Assembly (NCBI GenBank): GCA_025200525.1
Contig: CM045762.1
Span: 85,936,717 to 86,000,716 of the forward strand
Direction of reading: 5' to 3'
Source of the DNA: Camellia lanceoleosa
Taxonomy: Eukaryota; Streptophyta; Magnoliopsida; Ericales; Theaceae
Length of the DNA stretch: 64,000 nucleotides
Position 1 is the stretch's first letter, and each line of letters opens with the position of its first letter. The position numbers were made by a program, and so were the translations under genes. Shown piece after piece: positions 12,201 to 23,824 of this stretch. The notes under the pieces were generated by a model. That model did not search any database. It was given only the letters and a program-made list of their open reading frames with translations, and had not been told where the DNA came from.

Positions 12201-12942
12201 CTCACCCTTGTAGACCTCTTCACAAAGCTTGGTGTTGTGGCTTCTTTGAGCTCAAAATCAGCCAAGAATCACCAAAAACCAACCTCTAGAACCTCTGTCC
12301 CAAGAGAAAGGTGAAGCACTAGGTGCTAGTGTGCAAAAGTAAGGCACAAAACACCTAGTTTAACAAGAGAAGGATAGATATAGGATTGATATATATTCTC
12401 TAACCTAAACCAGAGCTTCCTCTCTGTCTAAAATGGCTGAAAACCTCTCAAGAAATCCAACCCTAAGCCAAGAAGAAGAACCTTCCTCTTATAGAACTTG
12501 TAAGACTTACAAGCTAAGCAAACAGGCTCATCCTCCATACACCGTGTATGGAGGGGAAATAATGGCACACAATGTCTGAAAATATCTCAGAAAGCAAGTG
12601 CACAGTGTGTCCGCAAAAAATGTCATTTTGACAAAATTGAATGCCGATCGGCACAAATAGTGCCGACCAAGCACAATATAGTGCCGTGGCAACTACTGAC
12701 CACCGGTGGCCTCTAGCCACGGCCCGGTGGTGTGGGAATGCCTCACAAAGCATTCCGCCTCTAAGGCAAAACACAGTGTCAGTGCGTAATCCAGGACACA
12801 AACGCCAAGTTCGGAGGTCCTGAGGCAAGGCGCGCGAGCCGAGAACTCCGGGAACTCCAAACGAACACACACATGGATGATCACCGAGTGTTCAAATGGT
12901 GACGTCCGAGTCTTGAGGACGGTCAAAATTGGGGTGTCTACA
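9209..12942 (-). mobile_element. Long LTR (3.7 kb) of gypsy element 1, Tat/Ogre-like
   Basis: On the minus strand it begins TGTAGACACCCC at 12942 and ends near 9209, where the end and primer-binding region (compare 19135-19159) are mutated. The whole length matches the solo LTR 49168-53545 in reverse complement, most clearly at 9950-10290 versus 52520-52860. A TATA-like CTATAAG on the minus strand (12489-12495) lies next to two perfect inverted repeats, at 12497-12513 (8-bp arms) and 12532-12554 (11-bp arms). Those are reasonable U3 promoter landmarks, but function is inferred. The flanks (AGAGG right, GCCAA left) do not form a target duplication, consistent with an LTR attached to its element. 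There is no coding potential. Confidence 0.85.
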
Positions 12943-15900
12943 AGAGGACTTTGCAACACACTCAGCTCAAAAAGGGCACAACCTGTTCATGTTGGCGAGA
13001 GATAACATCTGCATGTGAAACCCTCGGGTGCTACTTGGACTGCCATTCTGACTTGAAGCAGGCTTACACTTGGGGTTGAGATACACTCATACTCCAGAGA
13101 AATGGCGAAGCCTGAGAAGGTGCACCTGGAATGCAGTCTCGGATCTTGCTAAAGTTGAAACATGCTAAGATGCTCCGAATTTTCCCTCTTTTCTTTTGCT
13201 TTGCAGTCCGGAACCTAAATAGCTTCAGATAGGTCCTCGTTCTACTGTTCACACTTATCGGGGGTGGACCCTGCGGCTTTTTGAAAGAACCAATCCTGTT
13301 TTGCACAAATGTGGAGAACGGCACGGCACTCGGAGCACAAAACGATTTTTCTTTTGAAAATGAGAAAAGGATTCTCAACCGGGTATTGAGCCTACAACTG
13401 ACCACAGCCAAACGACTCAACAAGGAAATAAAAGGCACACAACCTAGACACATCGAGTAACACTCGAAACGACTCAAAATAAGAATCGAGATAAAACAAA
13501 AGATACGACACTCAGACGTGCACAGGGAGCCTGTTTCACCGGGTAGTGTTTTCCACCCTTTCTCATTTGTGGTTCTCACATCACTCGACCCTTAAGCTCT
13601 GTTTTTCTGAAAAAGCCCTTTTCTCACTTTTTCTCTAAACGCGCATCTCTCTATTCTTCAATCTCTCATTTTTCAATACCTCCCCTGGGTGGTTGATGGA
13701 TAAACAGCAAGTTGAAGGCTCTCGCCCCTGGTATTCTACCAGATTCTTCTTCTTCTGCACATAGCTAGTGAGTTCCTCCCACAGAGGGGTTGTGCTACAA
13801 CTGGGTGTGTAGCAAATCTGCAGCTAACACCGGTTGATGATGCTCTGCCGGGGAGCTTGGATGTGATCAGATCTGTCAAGATAAGGGAGTGGAATATCTT
13901 GATCCATTCCCGTTCGTGCTTCGCACTTGGCTTGATACTTCGCTGCTTGGAGGGTGTAAGAGCTCGCCTTTCTAGCTTCCGTTGTGCCCTCTTCCGCGTA
14001 GAGTGCCCTTCTTGGCAAATGCATTGATAACGAGAAAAAGACAGAGCACCTGACTCAACTGTGCCCCTAGTTCATCATTTTGACCATTTTTTATTTTTGC
14101 CTTCTACTAAAACAATTTTGACCAAAAATGAGAGTTAGATTAACATGCTTATTCAGTTTTTGATTTGAAATCACGCAAGTCAGGCTATGAGCACTGAAAA
14201 TTTTCCTTTTTTGGGTCCAAGAAATGGTCCAGTTTTAGAAAAATGGGATAATTTTCGAGAGAATTAGTCAACCTCAAGAAAATCCTCAAAACTATTTTTG
14301 CAAACGGCCATTGCTCAACGAGCATGAAACCTACTCTTGAGATGCACAACCTCGGATCCAAGGAAAAGCGCCTGCTTGAAGAGAGTCGCATGGCAACGGA
14401 AAGTCGCCCTTGTTTGAACAGCATCAGTCATTGAATGGCAACGGAAAGTTGCCCTTGTTTGAATGGCACCGGCGGTCGTTGAATGGCAAATGAAAGTTGC
14501 CCTTGTTTGAACCAAGATCGAGCGCATTTGCGATCGATCCTCGAGCGGCGAACACAAACAGACTCTCGGATCTGAGAAGGCAGAGATGATCAAAACCATT
14601 ACATGGACACAATCAAATTTGAATTGTTTTAAAATTTGGACTTCGGAATGAAGTTGCCTACGTATCCCAAAGATGGGAATCAAGCCTTACGTAGTTCGGG
14701 GTTAAGGTACACTCGGGTATTTAACCTCTCTTTTTTATGCTCTAACTTTTGCCAAGGCGCCTATTGCAGGTTTTCGACCTTGCGAGCTTTGTTCTTCTTT
14801 CTTTTCTTTTTTTCTATTCTTTTCATTCTTTTTTCTTCTTCTTTTTTTTTTGCATTTTTCTTTTCTTTTCTCTTTTTGCATTTTTGTATCTTTGCATTTT
14901 TTTCTTTTTTTTCTTTGCTCTAACTTTTGCCTGGGTCGCCCTTTCGGGTTTTCGGCCCAGCGAGCCTCTCGAAGGGTAAAAGTGTAACAAGTCCATGCCA
15001 AATGGTTATGAGATTGAAGCCCTCTGTATCCAAGAGAGTGGCTGTTGTATTGATTAGCAGAAAGATCCACCTTTGGCTCTTCGAGCACATCGGACTTTTT
15101 TGCCCCTAGTTCGAGGGGTGCTTCTGTTCTAGCTTTGCAAGCTTCTTCTGACGAGGTCTGACCTTCTTGATCTGACTTTGGTGCCTCATGTTCGAGGGCT
15201 GCTTCAAATCTAGCCACACAGGCCTTACATTGTGGTTGACCGTTGAACATTCTGAATGCCAGTTCAAGGTTTGAAAGCCAAGGGGGGTCGAGTCTCGAGG
15301 CTGAGAGCGATTCTAAGCTGCACAATCTCAAGAGCGATTCCACACATGTCTTCGCAGGACCGCGCAAAACATTTTTTTTGAAAGTTTTTAAGAAAGCGAC
15401 AAATCGCTCATAGACAAAGCGATGTAGGATCAATCTGGATCAAAGCCGTGGTCCTTCTCAAGATTACACTAACAAGCATGATTTCATTCATTAAGGGCTT
15501 AGCACGCCTCTTTCCCTCATTTGAACAAAGTGTTGCAAGATCCGAGGAATTCCGCCCCCTTTGTTTTCATCGCAGTGTTCAAAAAGGTTTTGAAAAACTT
15601 AGGTCAATACAATGACTTCAAGGCACAAGAAAGCAGGTGGCATGCACTGCCATTTCATTCAAATCCCGGCACAACTAGCACACGGCAGAAGCAAATGCGA
15701 GAGCGTGGAAATCACTGCTGTTTCATTCAAAATCATGGCATAAGCGGCTCCTCGCGTAAACAGACTCAAAACGAGACAAAAAGACAAACACGAAACAAAA
15801 TTGTGACGCCCGAGGTAACACCCCCGGAATCACCCGACTCCCATACAACAGGACTGACTCGATACAACAAGACAGACCCAAAACAAAAGAGACTGACTCA

Positions 15901-16057
15901 AAGCAAAAAGACTGACTCAAAACAAAGTAACAAAACTGACCCAATACCTAAGTCAGAATGCAAAATTAACAGCACTTGTACATTGCTCAAAACAGTGCAT
16001 GCCATTCACCACAGCTAGAGTAATCTGAGCGCCATTCGCAGGTAGTTCATCCCTCGA

Positions 16058-18295
16058 TCACATAACATTATCCCCCAAGTTCACTGACCCAGTGCCGATA
16101 GACTTTGCTGAGCTCGGCGGGAGGATGACCTCGTTGTCCAATAGATCCTGTACTTCATGGTGAAGACGGAAGCAGTTGTTGGTAGCATGGCCAATTTGCT
16201 GATGGTATGCGCAGTACTGGGTAGCATCATGTGTAGCCGGAAGAGGGTTCGGGAGAGACCGAGGCTCAAGGGGTTTGAGATGGCCTTGTCCAACAAGGAT
16301 TTGGAAAGCTTTGGATAAAGGCATGTGGAGGGCATGGAAGACCCTCTGACCTCGGGGTTGGTACTTCTGGGTTTGTGGATTTTTGCTGGGTGCACCCGCA
16401 AAGGGATTGGCCGGTGCTGGCCTGGTTTGCTGATCTCTTCTGAGTGGAGGATTAGAGCTAACAGGATTGCCTCTGGTATAACGGCCCTTCTACCGGTTTT
16501 TCCTTTGATTCAAGCTGTCCCCAACTTGAGTGGCGAAAATGCCGTCCACAGTTTTTGTAACAACTGCGAGCACTTGCTCTTTGTTCAGTCCCTCGGCTTT
16601 CAAAGCCTTAACAACCAACAGAAGATGCTCATGGGGATCCATGCCTACCCCTACCTTGTTCTTTCCACTCGTTTCCACTTTGCCACGGGATTGGCCTTCC
16701 TCAGATGTAGCCCGCCCCAAGACTGGGGAGCTTTTTGACATGGAATTCCCAGTATGTGGTGTGGTCGATGATGGAGCCAATGTCCCGGAGGCCAGATCAG
16801 TCACAGTTCTTTGAAGATCTTTTATCATTCCCATCAACTCAGAAGTAGTGGGTTCTCGGGTTTGAGATGATTGGGGTTCAGGTACACCCATCATGCATAA
16901 GTCCATGCCTTCTGGAATGAACACCTCAGGCTTGGGTAGATGGGCTGGGGTGATGTATATGCTGGGGTCAAAGGTGGATGGTAGTATATGGATGAGATTG
17001 AGGTAGGCAAAGGATGTTTGGTCATTGGGGTCTGAAGGTGGAGCTATCGTCCGGTTGTCGATGAGATTTTGGACCTCATGACGAAGGCGGTAGCAACGGT
17101 CGGTGCCATGGCCGCGCTGCTGATGGTACATACAGTACTTGGAGGGGTTATGTCTGGCTGGGAGTGGGTCGGGAAGAGGTTGAGGATCGAGGGGTTTGAG
17201 ATGCCCTTTTTCCATCAGGAATTTTAGTGCGCTGGTTAGGCTCATATAGAGAGGGGTGAAAGTTCTGCCCTGAGCTCGGGCTGGGTCGGCTATTTGCAGG
17301 CTTGGATTGGCAAAAGGGTTGGTCAGGGCGATCAGACGCTTTCAGTGGGCTCGGAAATAGTGCTACCTCCGACATTGGTACTCCTTGAAATCACCCTCCT
17401 CGTTGGTTCACTTGTTCTGGGAATGATCCCACTATTGAACGCATTCTCGACCTGAACCCCCAGTTCATGCAAACTCTTGAAAGTGAATAGTGGAGCGACT
17501 ATCAATTTCTGCAACATATCATGCTCGAGGTTCTGCACCATCATCTGCACTTGATCCCTCTCAGAAGGGCGGCGATCTGTCATCTGTGCTGCCTTTGCTC
17601 TCCACCTCGTAACAAATTCCACAAAAGGCTCTGTTGGGTTCTGGCGGGTTGCTTCAAGCTCTTGGATGGTCATTTCAACTTGGGTATTGTAGGAATACTG
17701 ATCGACAAAGGCCTCAGCCAATTCTTCCCAGTTTTGCTTCACTTTATCCTCCAACCTAGTGTACCAAGTGGCTGCTACACCCGACAGGGTTCTTCCATAC
17801 AGAGAGAGTTTCTGTGGCTTAGTCAGACCCATCGGCTTTAGGACGTCCAAGAAAAGTCGGATATGTACCATTGGATCTCCAGACCCGTCGAAACGGTCAA
17901 TATGTGGCATTTTGAATTGTTCGGGAGCCGGACGAACTCAAGCCCATCCTCAATACCGGCAATGGAGTTAAGGCCTTGTGCCTTTTTGAATTGCTTCTGA
18001 AGGTTCGCAATTTTCACTGCGGTCAGATCGAGGTCATTAGCATCAAGGGGATAACGCCTCTCATTAGGCTGCACCAGGGGTCTGAAAACTTGGGCTTGAG
18101 CTAACCTTTCTCGAGGATTCAGACACTGCAAATCTTCAACTGGCGGAAGTGGGTCAAAATTAATTTGGGGTCCCAAAGTCGATGTGAGGCAGATGCCCCG
18201 GATGGGCGTTATGTTTCAACATCGGGTCTCACCGCATGGTAGTCCTCGATTAACGCTGCTACCACGGCCACAAATTCTTCCGAACCCTGTGCCAT
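16058..18295 (-). pseudogene. gag polyprotein of gypsy element 2, broken, with duplicated zinc-knuckle module
   Basis: Gag assembles the retrotransposon particle and packages RNA. The start MAQGSEEFVAVVAAL at 18295 runs into TAA at 18211-18209. The frame then shifts to 18176-17838 and to 17910-17332, which holds a clear Retrotrans_gag capsid domain (MPHIDRFDGSGDPM, TWYTRLEDKVKQNWEELAEAF, RWRAKAAQM). It shifts again to 17375-17148 and 17245-16490. Here a zinc-knuckle-like motif CMYHQQRGHGTDRC is followed by a linker with ELMGMIKDLQRTV. After a stop, 16324-16058 repeats the module with CAYHQQIGHATNNC and the same flanking words (GHLKPLE, HHEVQDLLDN). The C-x2-H-x4-GH-x4-C spacing is typical of plant gypsy gags. 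The several frameshifts make it a pseudogene, unless some are sequencing errors. Confidence 0.85.
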
Positions 18296-19134
18296 CACGG
18301 GTTGCTGATTCTGAACAAGGGTGATGTGACTGGTGACTGACGGATCAGATGAACCGGTAAGCCCTGACTGGCCTTTCTTTGCCTTGCCTTAGCGAAAGAA
18401 CACTGGTTGCCCTTGAATTGAATTTCTGACCTAACAAAGTCTATCAGCACTAGTCCAATGTACCCGGGGGATATCGGAGCCTTCTGAAGCTATGGTTCCA
18501 GAACTACCTAGCAAAAGGGAAAACATGCAGCATTTCAGCCTAACTTCACCAAAACAGATATGAGCATAACAGGATGACTGTGCCCTCTCAATTCTCGCCT
18601 CAAAATTCTGCCTCAAATCTGATACCCTCGGGTAACTGATTCTCAAATAACTGACTGATGCCCGCAGGCCTGATGCCCAAACTCATTAACTGATACATGC
18701 ATTCCCTGTAGAAACGCACTCTAACAAGCACATAACAGATAAGTGAGAGCCAAAACACCCCTATGTTGGGGTAGGGTTTCCCTGTCCTATTTTGTCAGGA
18801 GCTAGGGTTTCTCTACGTACGCAGCGGCTTCAAACAACCTATAAACGGGTAAGCAACCTCTCCTAGTTTGGAATGGTCACTATGGATCCGAATATGCACT
18901 AGGTCGAATGGTCAAAAAGGGTGCCCCGGTAAAACCGGGGTTTGTGTTCTATCTTGGCAGAGCTCAGAATCGACAAATTTTATGGACATGCCTTGACAAG
19001 ACAAGCCTCCCAAGAACCGCCAGAATAGCAGATGGCAAACACGGTGTCCTAGGCGCACCAATGCAAATGCAATGCAAAGAAACACACAAGTGTAGTCAAA
19101 ACCAGATATCACGAGTTCGAGTCAAGTTCTCTAA

Positions 19135-19153
19135 GTCCCCAGCAGAGTCGCCA
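19135..19153 (-). other. Primer-binding site of gypsy element 2
   Basis: The minus strand reads TGGCGACTCTGCTGGGGAC, starting 5 nt inside the LTR end at 19159. From memory, this form is typical of Tat/Ogre elements that use a tRNA-Arg primer; I could not check a tRNA set. Confidence 0.7.
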
Positions 19154-20309
19154 GAAACTGTAGACGTCCCCGAACGCCCCGAGAGAGTTAAGTCCCGGGG
19201 GAAGGAGTGCGAATCCCCCCCCCCCCCCGGTTCTGGTTCGATATTGGGTCACTACAGTTCGAAGGACTCAAATGTCACGGTTCTCAATCTTGAACCGAAG
19301 AGTCCAAATCCGGCAAATCGTTTTGAAAACAGATTTTTTGAAAGAAGTACCAAACATGGGCTGCTTCGCCAGATACAGAGTCGCTACCTAAATGTTTTTA
19401 AAATGGGAAATTTAGGAAACCCTGACTCGGTGCCAAAAGGCCACGTGTCCGTCATCACCAAAGTTGCCTCGGCTCGGGAACTTGGGTACGATTGGGGAAG
19501 GTCACTTCGTGAGCACCCCCGCTCGCCCGGTCAAAGACCGGTCTCTACTAACCATGATATCTGATTTTGAAAACATTGCGAGTTCTTATTCCAGTTATTA
19601 GCCTAGGTTACTATGTGATGCGCACAGCATACAAGTATAGACTGAATCGCCTGAATTGGAACAAGACACTTCATGTTTGTTTGTTTGAAAATGGTTTGAT
19701 GGTGCTACCCGTAGGTAGGCTAAGACGTGGATTTGCCACCCTCGGGTGGGCTTAGAAAAACGTGATTTTGTCACTATCTAGTGGGCTTAAAACAAACATT
19801 TGATGAATTGTCTAATCCAAGTAACTCAACCTCCACCCACAGGCATTCAAGGCAGTTATATCACATAAGCATTTAGCCTCATGGTAAGCATGCTATCATG
19901 GCAACACTCACACGCATGCAAGGATGCTAAAGCATAAAACTCACTGAGTACTCCAAGCCAAAATAGAAGCTATGTTAGAAATCATGCATGGTCCTAAGTA
20001 TACAGCAATGCCCAATGCAACACATGCAAAAATGCAACTATAGCAGGCTCGCCTATTCTAAACATGGCATGTGGAATGCTACAATTAACACGTATTCAAT
20101 TTGGAATTGAAATACAAATGCAGTTTGTATGATGCGCCGAGCCCGGTGCGTGCAAAACAGATGAATGATGCAAACATGCTGTCATACTGTATGCTAATTG
20201 AAATATGCCCTATATCTAACCATCGTAAGCAGGTAAATAAAAAGGAAGAAAGACGTGGGGTTGGAAGACATACATCACACTCACCCACACTTATTACAAT
20301 TATGCCCTC

Positions 20310-21319
20310 TGAAAATCCTAAGTGATTCGTGATTAGCTAAAGATAAAAAATATTCCAAATCCCAAAAATTCCAAAACACTCAAACTAAAATCAACAAGCA
20401 CTTACGAGAGTGATTTTAGTTTGTTTGTTTTTAGGAATAAATAATAAATCGACACAAACGATTTTTTACGTGGAAAAACCACAATTGAAGAACCTTCAAT
20501 TGTAATCAAAAACCACGGGCGAACCGCCACTAATCAATCCACTATAGAAGGACTACAAGGTTACAAAGAAACCATACAAATTACCCACACAGCCAATTTG
20601 TCTCAATCTTCAGAACTCTTTCACCACGCCGCCAGGCGATTCTGAAGTTGGTTCCACTCCTCAACTTCACTTGTCGAATTAACGACTACGTAAAGAACAA
20701 ACACCTTTTGAAACTTTACGTAAAGATCTTCGGATCACACCGAAGAGAACACTCTTGAATATTAAGTATCAATCTCTTTGATGTATGAATATCAACTCAT
20801 GAGTTTTAAAACTCTCTCAAGAACATCAAAGAAAACTAAACAAACTCTCAGAAGAAAACTTCAAACAGAACTCTAGAATTGTTGAATCTGATCTAGAAAA
20901 AGTTAGATTGGTTTTAGGAGAAAACCATCTACTTATAGAAAACCAAAAGAGTCCCAATCCTGAAAGAAATCAATTACTTGAAAATTTCCCGGATTCTGAA
21001 GCTCGCTCGAGCGAGGCTCCTCTCGCTCGAGCGAGGAGTGTAAATCGCGTGATTTCTACTAGTGACCTCGCTCGAGCCACGAGCCCTTCGCTCGAGCGAG
21101 GAAAACATCCTTGCAGGTTCAGTAGAGACGCAATGCTTCGCTCGAGCCACCATACTCTTCGCTCGAGCGCACAATCATAGCCTTCAGGTTTTGCCCAGAC
21201 GCAGACCTTCGCTCGAGCGAGCACTTCCTGGCTCGAGCGAGGAAGGCAAAAAACTTAGGAAAATTACAACTCAATTACACAGTTTTGTGCGCGGGATTTT
21301 GACAAGATAGGTCCTAACA
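20310..21319 (-). repeat. 3' LTR of the copia element
   Basis: On the minus strand it runs TGTTAGGACC...GGATTTTCA, 1,010 bp. It pairs with 30122-31122 at high identity by eye, with a few small indels. Eight copies of GCTCGAGC-centred palindromes lie at 21003-21240. The left flank is the CCCTC duplication. Confidence 0.95.
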
Positions 21320-21331
21320 ATCTCCCCCTTT
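21320..21331 (-). other. Polypurine tract of the copia element
   Basis: The minus strand reads AAAGGGGGAGAT directly before the 3' LTR start, the position and composition expected for plus-strand DNA priming. Confidence 0.85.
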
Positions 21332-21728
21332 GTCAATACCCGGACAAAACTTTCTAAACAAGATTCCTAACCAAAAGATCCAACTAAAACAATTACAACT
21401 CAACTAAAGACCTAATAAATTACAACTCGATGAAAAGAAAACAATGAATCCAAACTTTGAGAACCATCCAATCATTGAGCTGTATAAATAAATCAACAAC
21501 CGTTGAGCTGTAAAGAAACCAACATAAGCATGCATCATATATATCCAATATCCAAATATCTAAAACAAACAAATCCAAATATCCAAATATCAACATATAT
21601 CCAAAGATCCAAATAGCAACAAAATATATCCAACATATATATATCCAACATATACCTCAAATCTCATCTCCCCCTTTTTGTCCGGGAAAAACAAAAGGAA
21701 AGAAAAAACAAACCAAAAACAACAACCA

Positions 21729-22745
21729 CTAGGAAGATGGTGGAGGATGCTGCAACTGAAGAAGAGATAAAATCTGGGACAACATAGCACCGTGCTCATC
21801 AAGGCGAGCATCGATATGATCAAGTCGACGTGCAAGAGCTGGATCCAAATCAAGATCCGGGTCTGCAAGATGGGCCTCAACCTCCTCCTCCTCAGCAAGA
21901 GGATCATCATCACCACCTGCAACTCCGGGATCACCTGCATGAGAACCCCCAACACCGGACCCACTCCCCCTAACGTGGGCCTGACTCTGTGAGACGGTGA
22001 GTTTGGTAATAGGTTTGACAGGAGAGGCAAACTCATCGTCGTCAAAAACAGGGACATTAAGAGAAGAGAGAAAACGGTGAAGAAAACACCCATAGGGAAG
22101 TCCCAAAGATTTTCGACCCTCGAAAACTCCAATCATTTTTGATATAATCATCTCTGGAAGGTCAATAGGAAGACGATGATGAATACAGTATAAAACATAC
22201 CCCTGGTCCTGAGTAATATGAGATGAATGGGTGGTGACAAAAATGTTGGCGCACACTATGATGTTAAGAAGACGGAACCGAGGAAGCATCTCATTCTGCT
22301 GAATGAGAGCCCCAGCGATCCAAGTCCTCGAAACACCACACAATTCGGAAGCAACCATATCAAAATTAATACCAGCCCGAGTAAGAATAGGGAAATGACA
22401 ATCATCAATAGCTGGAAGACCAAGGAACTCACGAAACACATCATCAGTGATAACAAAAGATTGTTTCCGAACCCAAGTGTGAAAAGTACAACCTTCGCGA
22501 TTAATAGAATGCATATTACAATAAAACTCGCGAATGAGACTAAGGTTTTGGGGACCAGAAAAGTGTAACACTTGGTCACCACCTAAGGGATCGAACAAGG
22601 ACCGAATAGGTATGACCTCAAAGGCATTAGGTAAAACATTTCGTTCCAAATGAACTTTCCGTGAGCCATAAGACTCCCTAAACAGTTTAGCCTTTTCTTT
22701 TGACTCAAACTTGGAGGTATTGAAGGAAGGGCGGGAAACAGTCAT
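21729..22745 (-). CDS. Extra 3' ORF of the copia element: putative plant transposon protein domain
   Basis: This is an intact 338-residue ORF between RNase H and the 3' LTR, the position of the envelope-like ORF in Sireviruses. Its body (EKAKLFRESYG, VREFYCN-like NLSLIREFYCNMHSI, DVFREFLGLPAI, LLNIIVCANIFVTTHSSHI, LPYGCFLHRFL) matches the 'putative plant transposon protein' family as I remember it (Pfam Transposase_32 type), not a viral glycoprotein. I see no signal peptide or membrane segment. The C-terminal third is Gly/Ser then Asp/Glu-rich and ends in a predicted helix (RRLDHIDARLDEHGAMLSQIL). It is the only long undamaged ORF in the element. Function is unknown; family assignment is from motif memory. 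Confidence 0.7.
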   Translation of the reverse strand: MTVSRPSFNTSKFESKEKAKLFRESYGSRKVHLERNVLPNAFEVIPIRSLFDPLGGDQVLHFSGPQNLSLIREFYCNMHSINREGCTFHTWVRKQSFVITDDVFREFLGLPAIDDCHFPILTRAGINFDMVASELCGVSRTWIAGALIQQNEMLPRFRLLNIIVCANIFVTTHSSHITQDQGYVLYCIHHRLPIDLPEMIISKMIGVFEGRKSLGLPYGCFLHRFLSSLNVPVFDDDEFASPVKPITKLTVSQSQAHVRGSGSGVGGSHAGDPGVAGGDDDPLAEEEEVEAHLADPDLDLDPALARRLDHIDARLDEHGAMLSQILSLLQLQHPPPSS

Positions 22746-23624
22746 CTTGCGACGCTTGGAAGGTTCTCGCCATTACTAAACAAACCACGAGACAAAAAGA
22801 GACAGATGGTAGACGTAACAAGGCACAATCCGAAATGCACCACCCCACAACCCCAAGTCCAAACCAAGAAACACATATAAAACAACATGAGTCCATTAGT
22901 CCAACAAAAACCATTAGTGCAACAGTATAAAAAAACAGAGAAGCACAGAGGGAAACCATATCTCAATGGCCAACATCATAAACCATACATGAAGCCAGAT
23001 ATCAATATTCAACATCATAAACAAGTATCAGTAGCAGAATATGGCACATATGGTCAACAGGTATGAACAAACAAGCAATTCCAATATGAGACATGAAAAG
23101 CTTGAAAATTCCCAATGTGAAACAAAATAACCCTTGCAAATAACACAACTGTCCCAAATGCAAAATATATACGAAACACCATGAACCCTAGAGCATGAGA
23201 TAAGGACAAAACCGTAGATAAGCAAACCCCCAAAAATCAAACAAATCTACTCCCAAGAAAAATCAACCAAAAGCAAGACCCTAGAATCAAGGCAAACCCT
23301 AGAAGCAATGCAAATCAAAACAACCAAACCAAGTAGCTGAGAGTTGAAACAAGCTAAATCAGTAGCAAAAAAATGCAAAAAGAAATGCGAGATGGAGGCA
23401 GAGCACACCACAATCCCAATCCGAAAATAAAACAAAATAAAAAAAAAACTTACCAATGAGGAGGAATGAGAAGGAGAAATCCCTAAAACCAAGCAAGAAA
23501 ACCTCAAACGAGTTCAGTAATGAAGGAACACAAATGCCCTAGGAGAGAGGAAGAGAGAAGAATATGAAGAGAGTAAACAAAAACTGAAGAGACCCCTGTT
23601 TTTTAAAAGCTGAATCGCGACAGC

Positions 23625-23782
23625 TCGCTCGAGCGAAGAATCGCTAGCTCAAGCGAGGGTAACAAAACCGCCAGGTTCGCTCGAGCCAGAAAATGGTCGC
23701 TCGAGCCAGAAATACATGCTCTCAGGTCTGATGCAGAAGCAGAAGCACGCTCGAGCGAGGACCCGGTCGCTCGAGCCAGGGA
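23625..23782. repeat. Internal cluster of CTCGAG-centred palindromes
   Basis: Variants of GCTCGCTCGAGCGA and TCGCTCGAGCCAG occur here, spaced irregularly, and resemble the eight copies in each LTR. One copy is degraded to GCTAGCTCAAGCGA. It lies upstream (minus strand) of the extra 3' ORF, where it might mark a second regulatory region; that role is inference. Confidence 0.75.
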
Positions 23783-23790
23783 AAAAAAAC

Positions 23791-23791
23791 A

Positions 23792-23824
<33 letters not shown>
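23791..23824. repeat. Poly(T)-poly(A) inverted repeat
   Basis: A run of about 16 T is followed directly by about 18 A, which can fold as a perfect AT hairpin. The length is unreliable in most sequencing methods. Confidence 0.7.

Larger units (their letters stand above)
12943..19158 (-). mobile_element. Internal region of gypsy element 2 (gag, leader; no pol)
   Basis: Minus-strand order is primer-binding site (19135-19153), leader (18296-19134), damaged gag (16058-18295), then about 3 kb of non-coding DNA to 12943. The leader holds a short hairpin-rich block shared with element 1 (18747-18810 versus 8797-8860). The non-coding part has a strong purine/pyrimidine asymmetric tract at 14800-14930. 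Pol domains are absent, so this copy is gag-only. LTR 9209-12942 abuts it on the left but differs in its U3 from the element 2 LTR, so the two are separate insertions and not one LTR pair. Confidence 0.75.

Noticed and set aside
16325..16814. Plus-strand ORFs of 94-137 codons
   Set aside because: They are antisense shadows of the minus-strand gag with its knuckle and linker regions.
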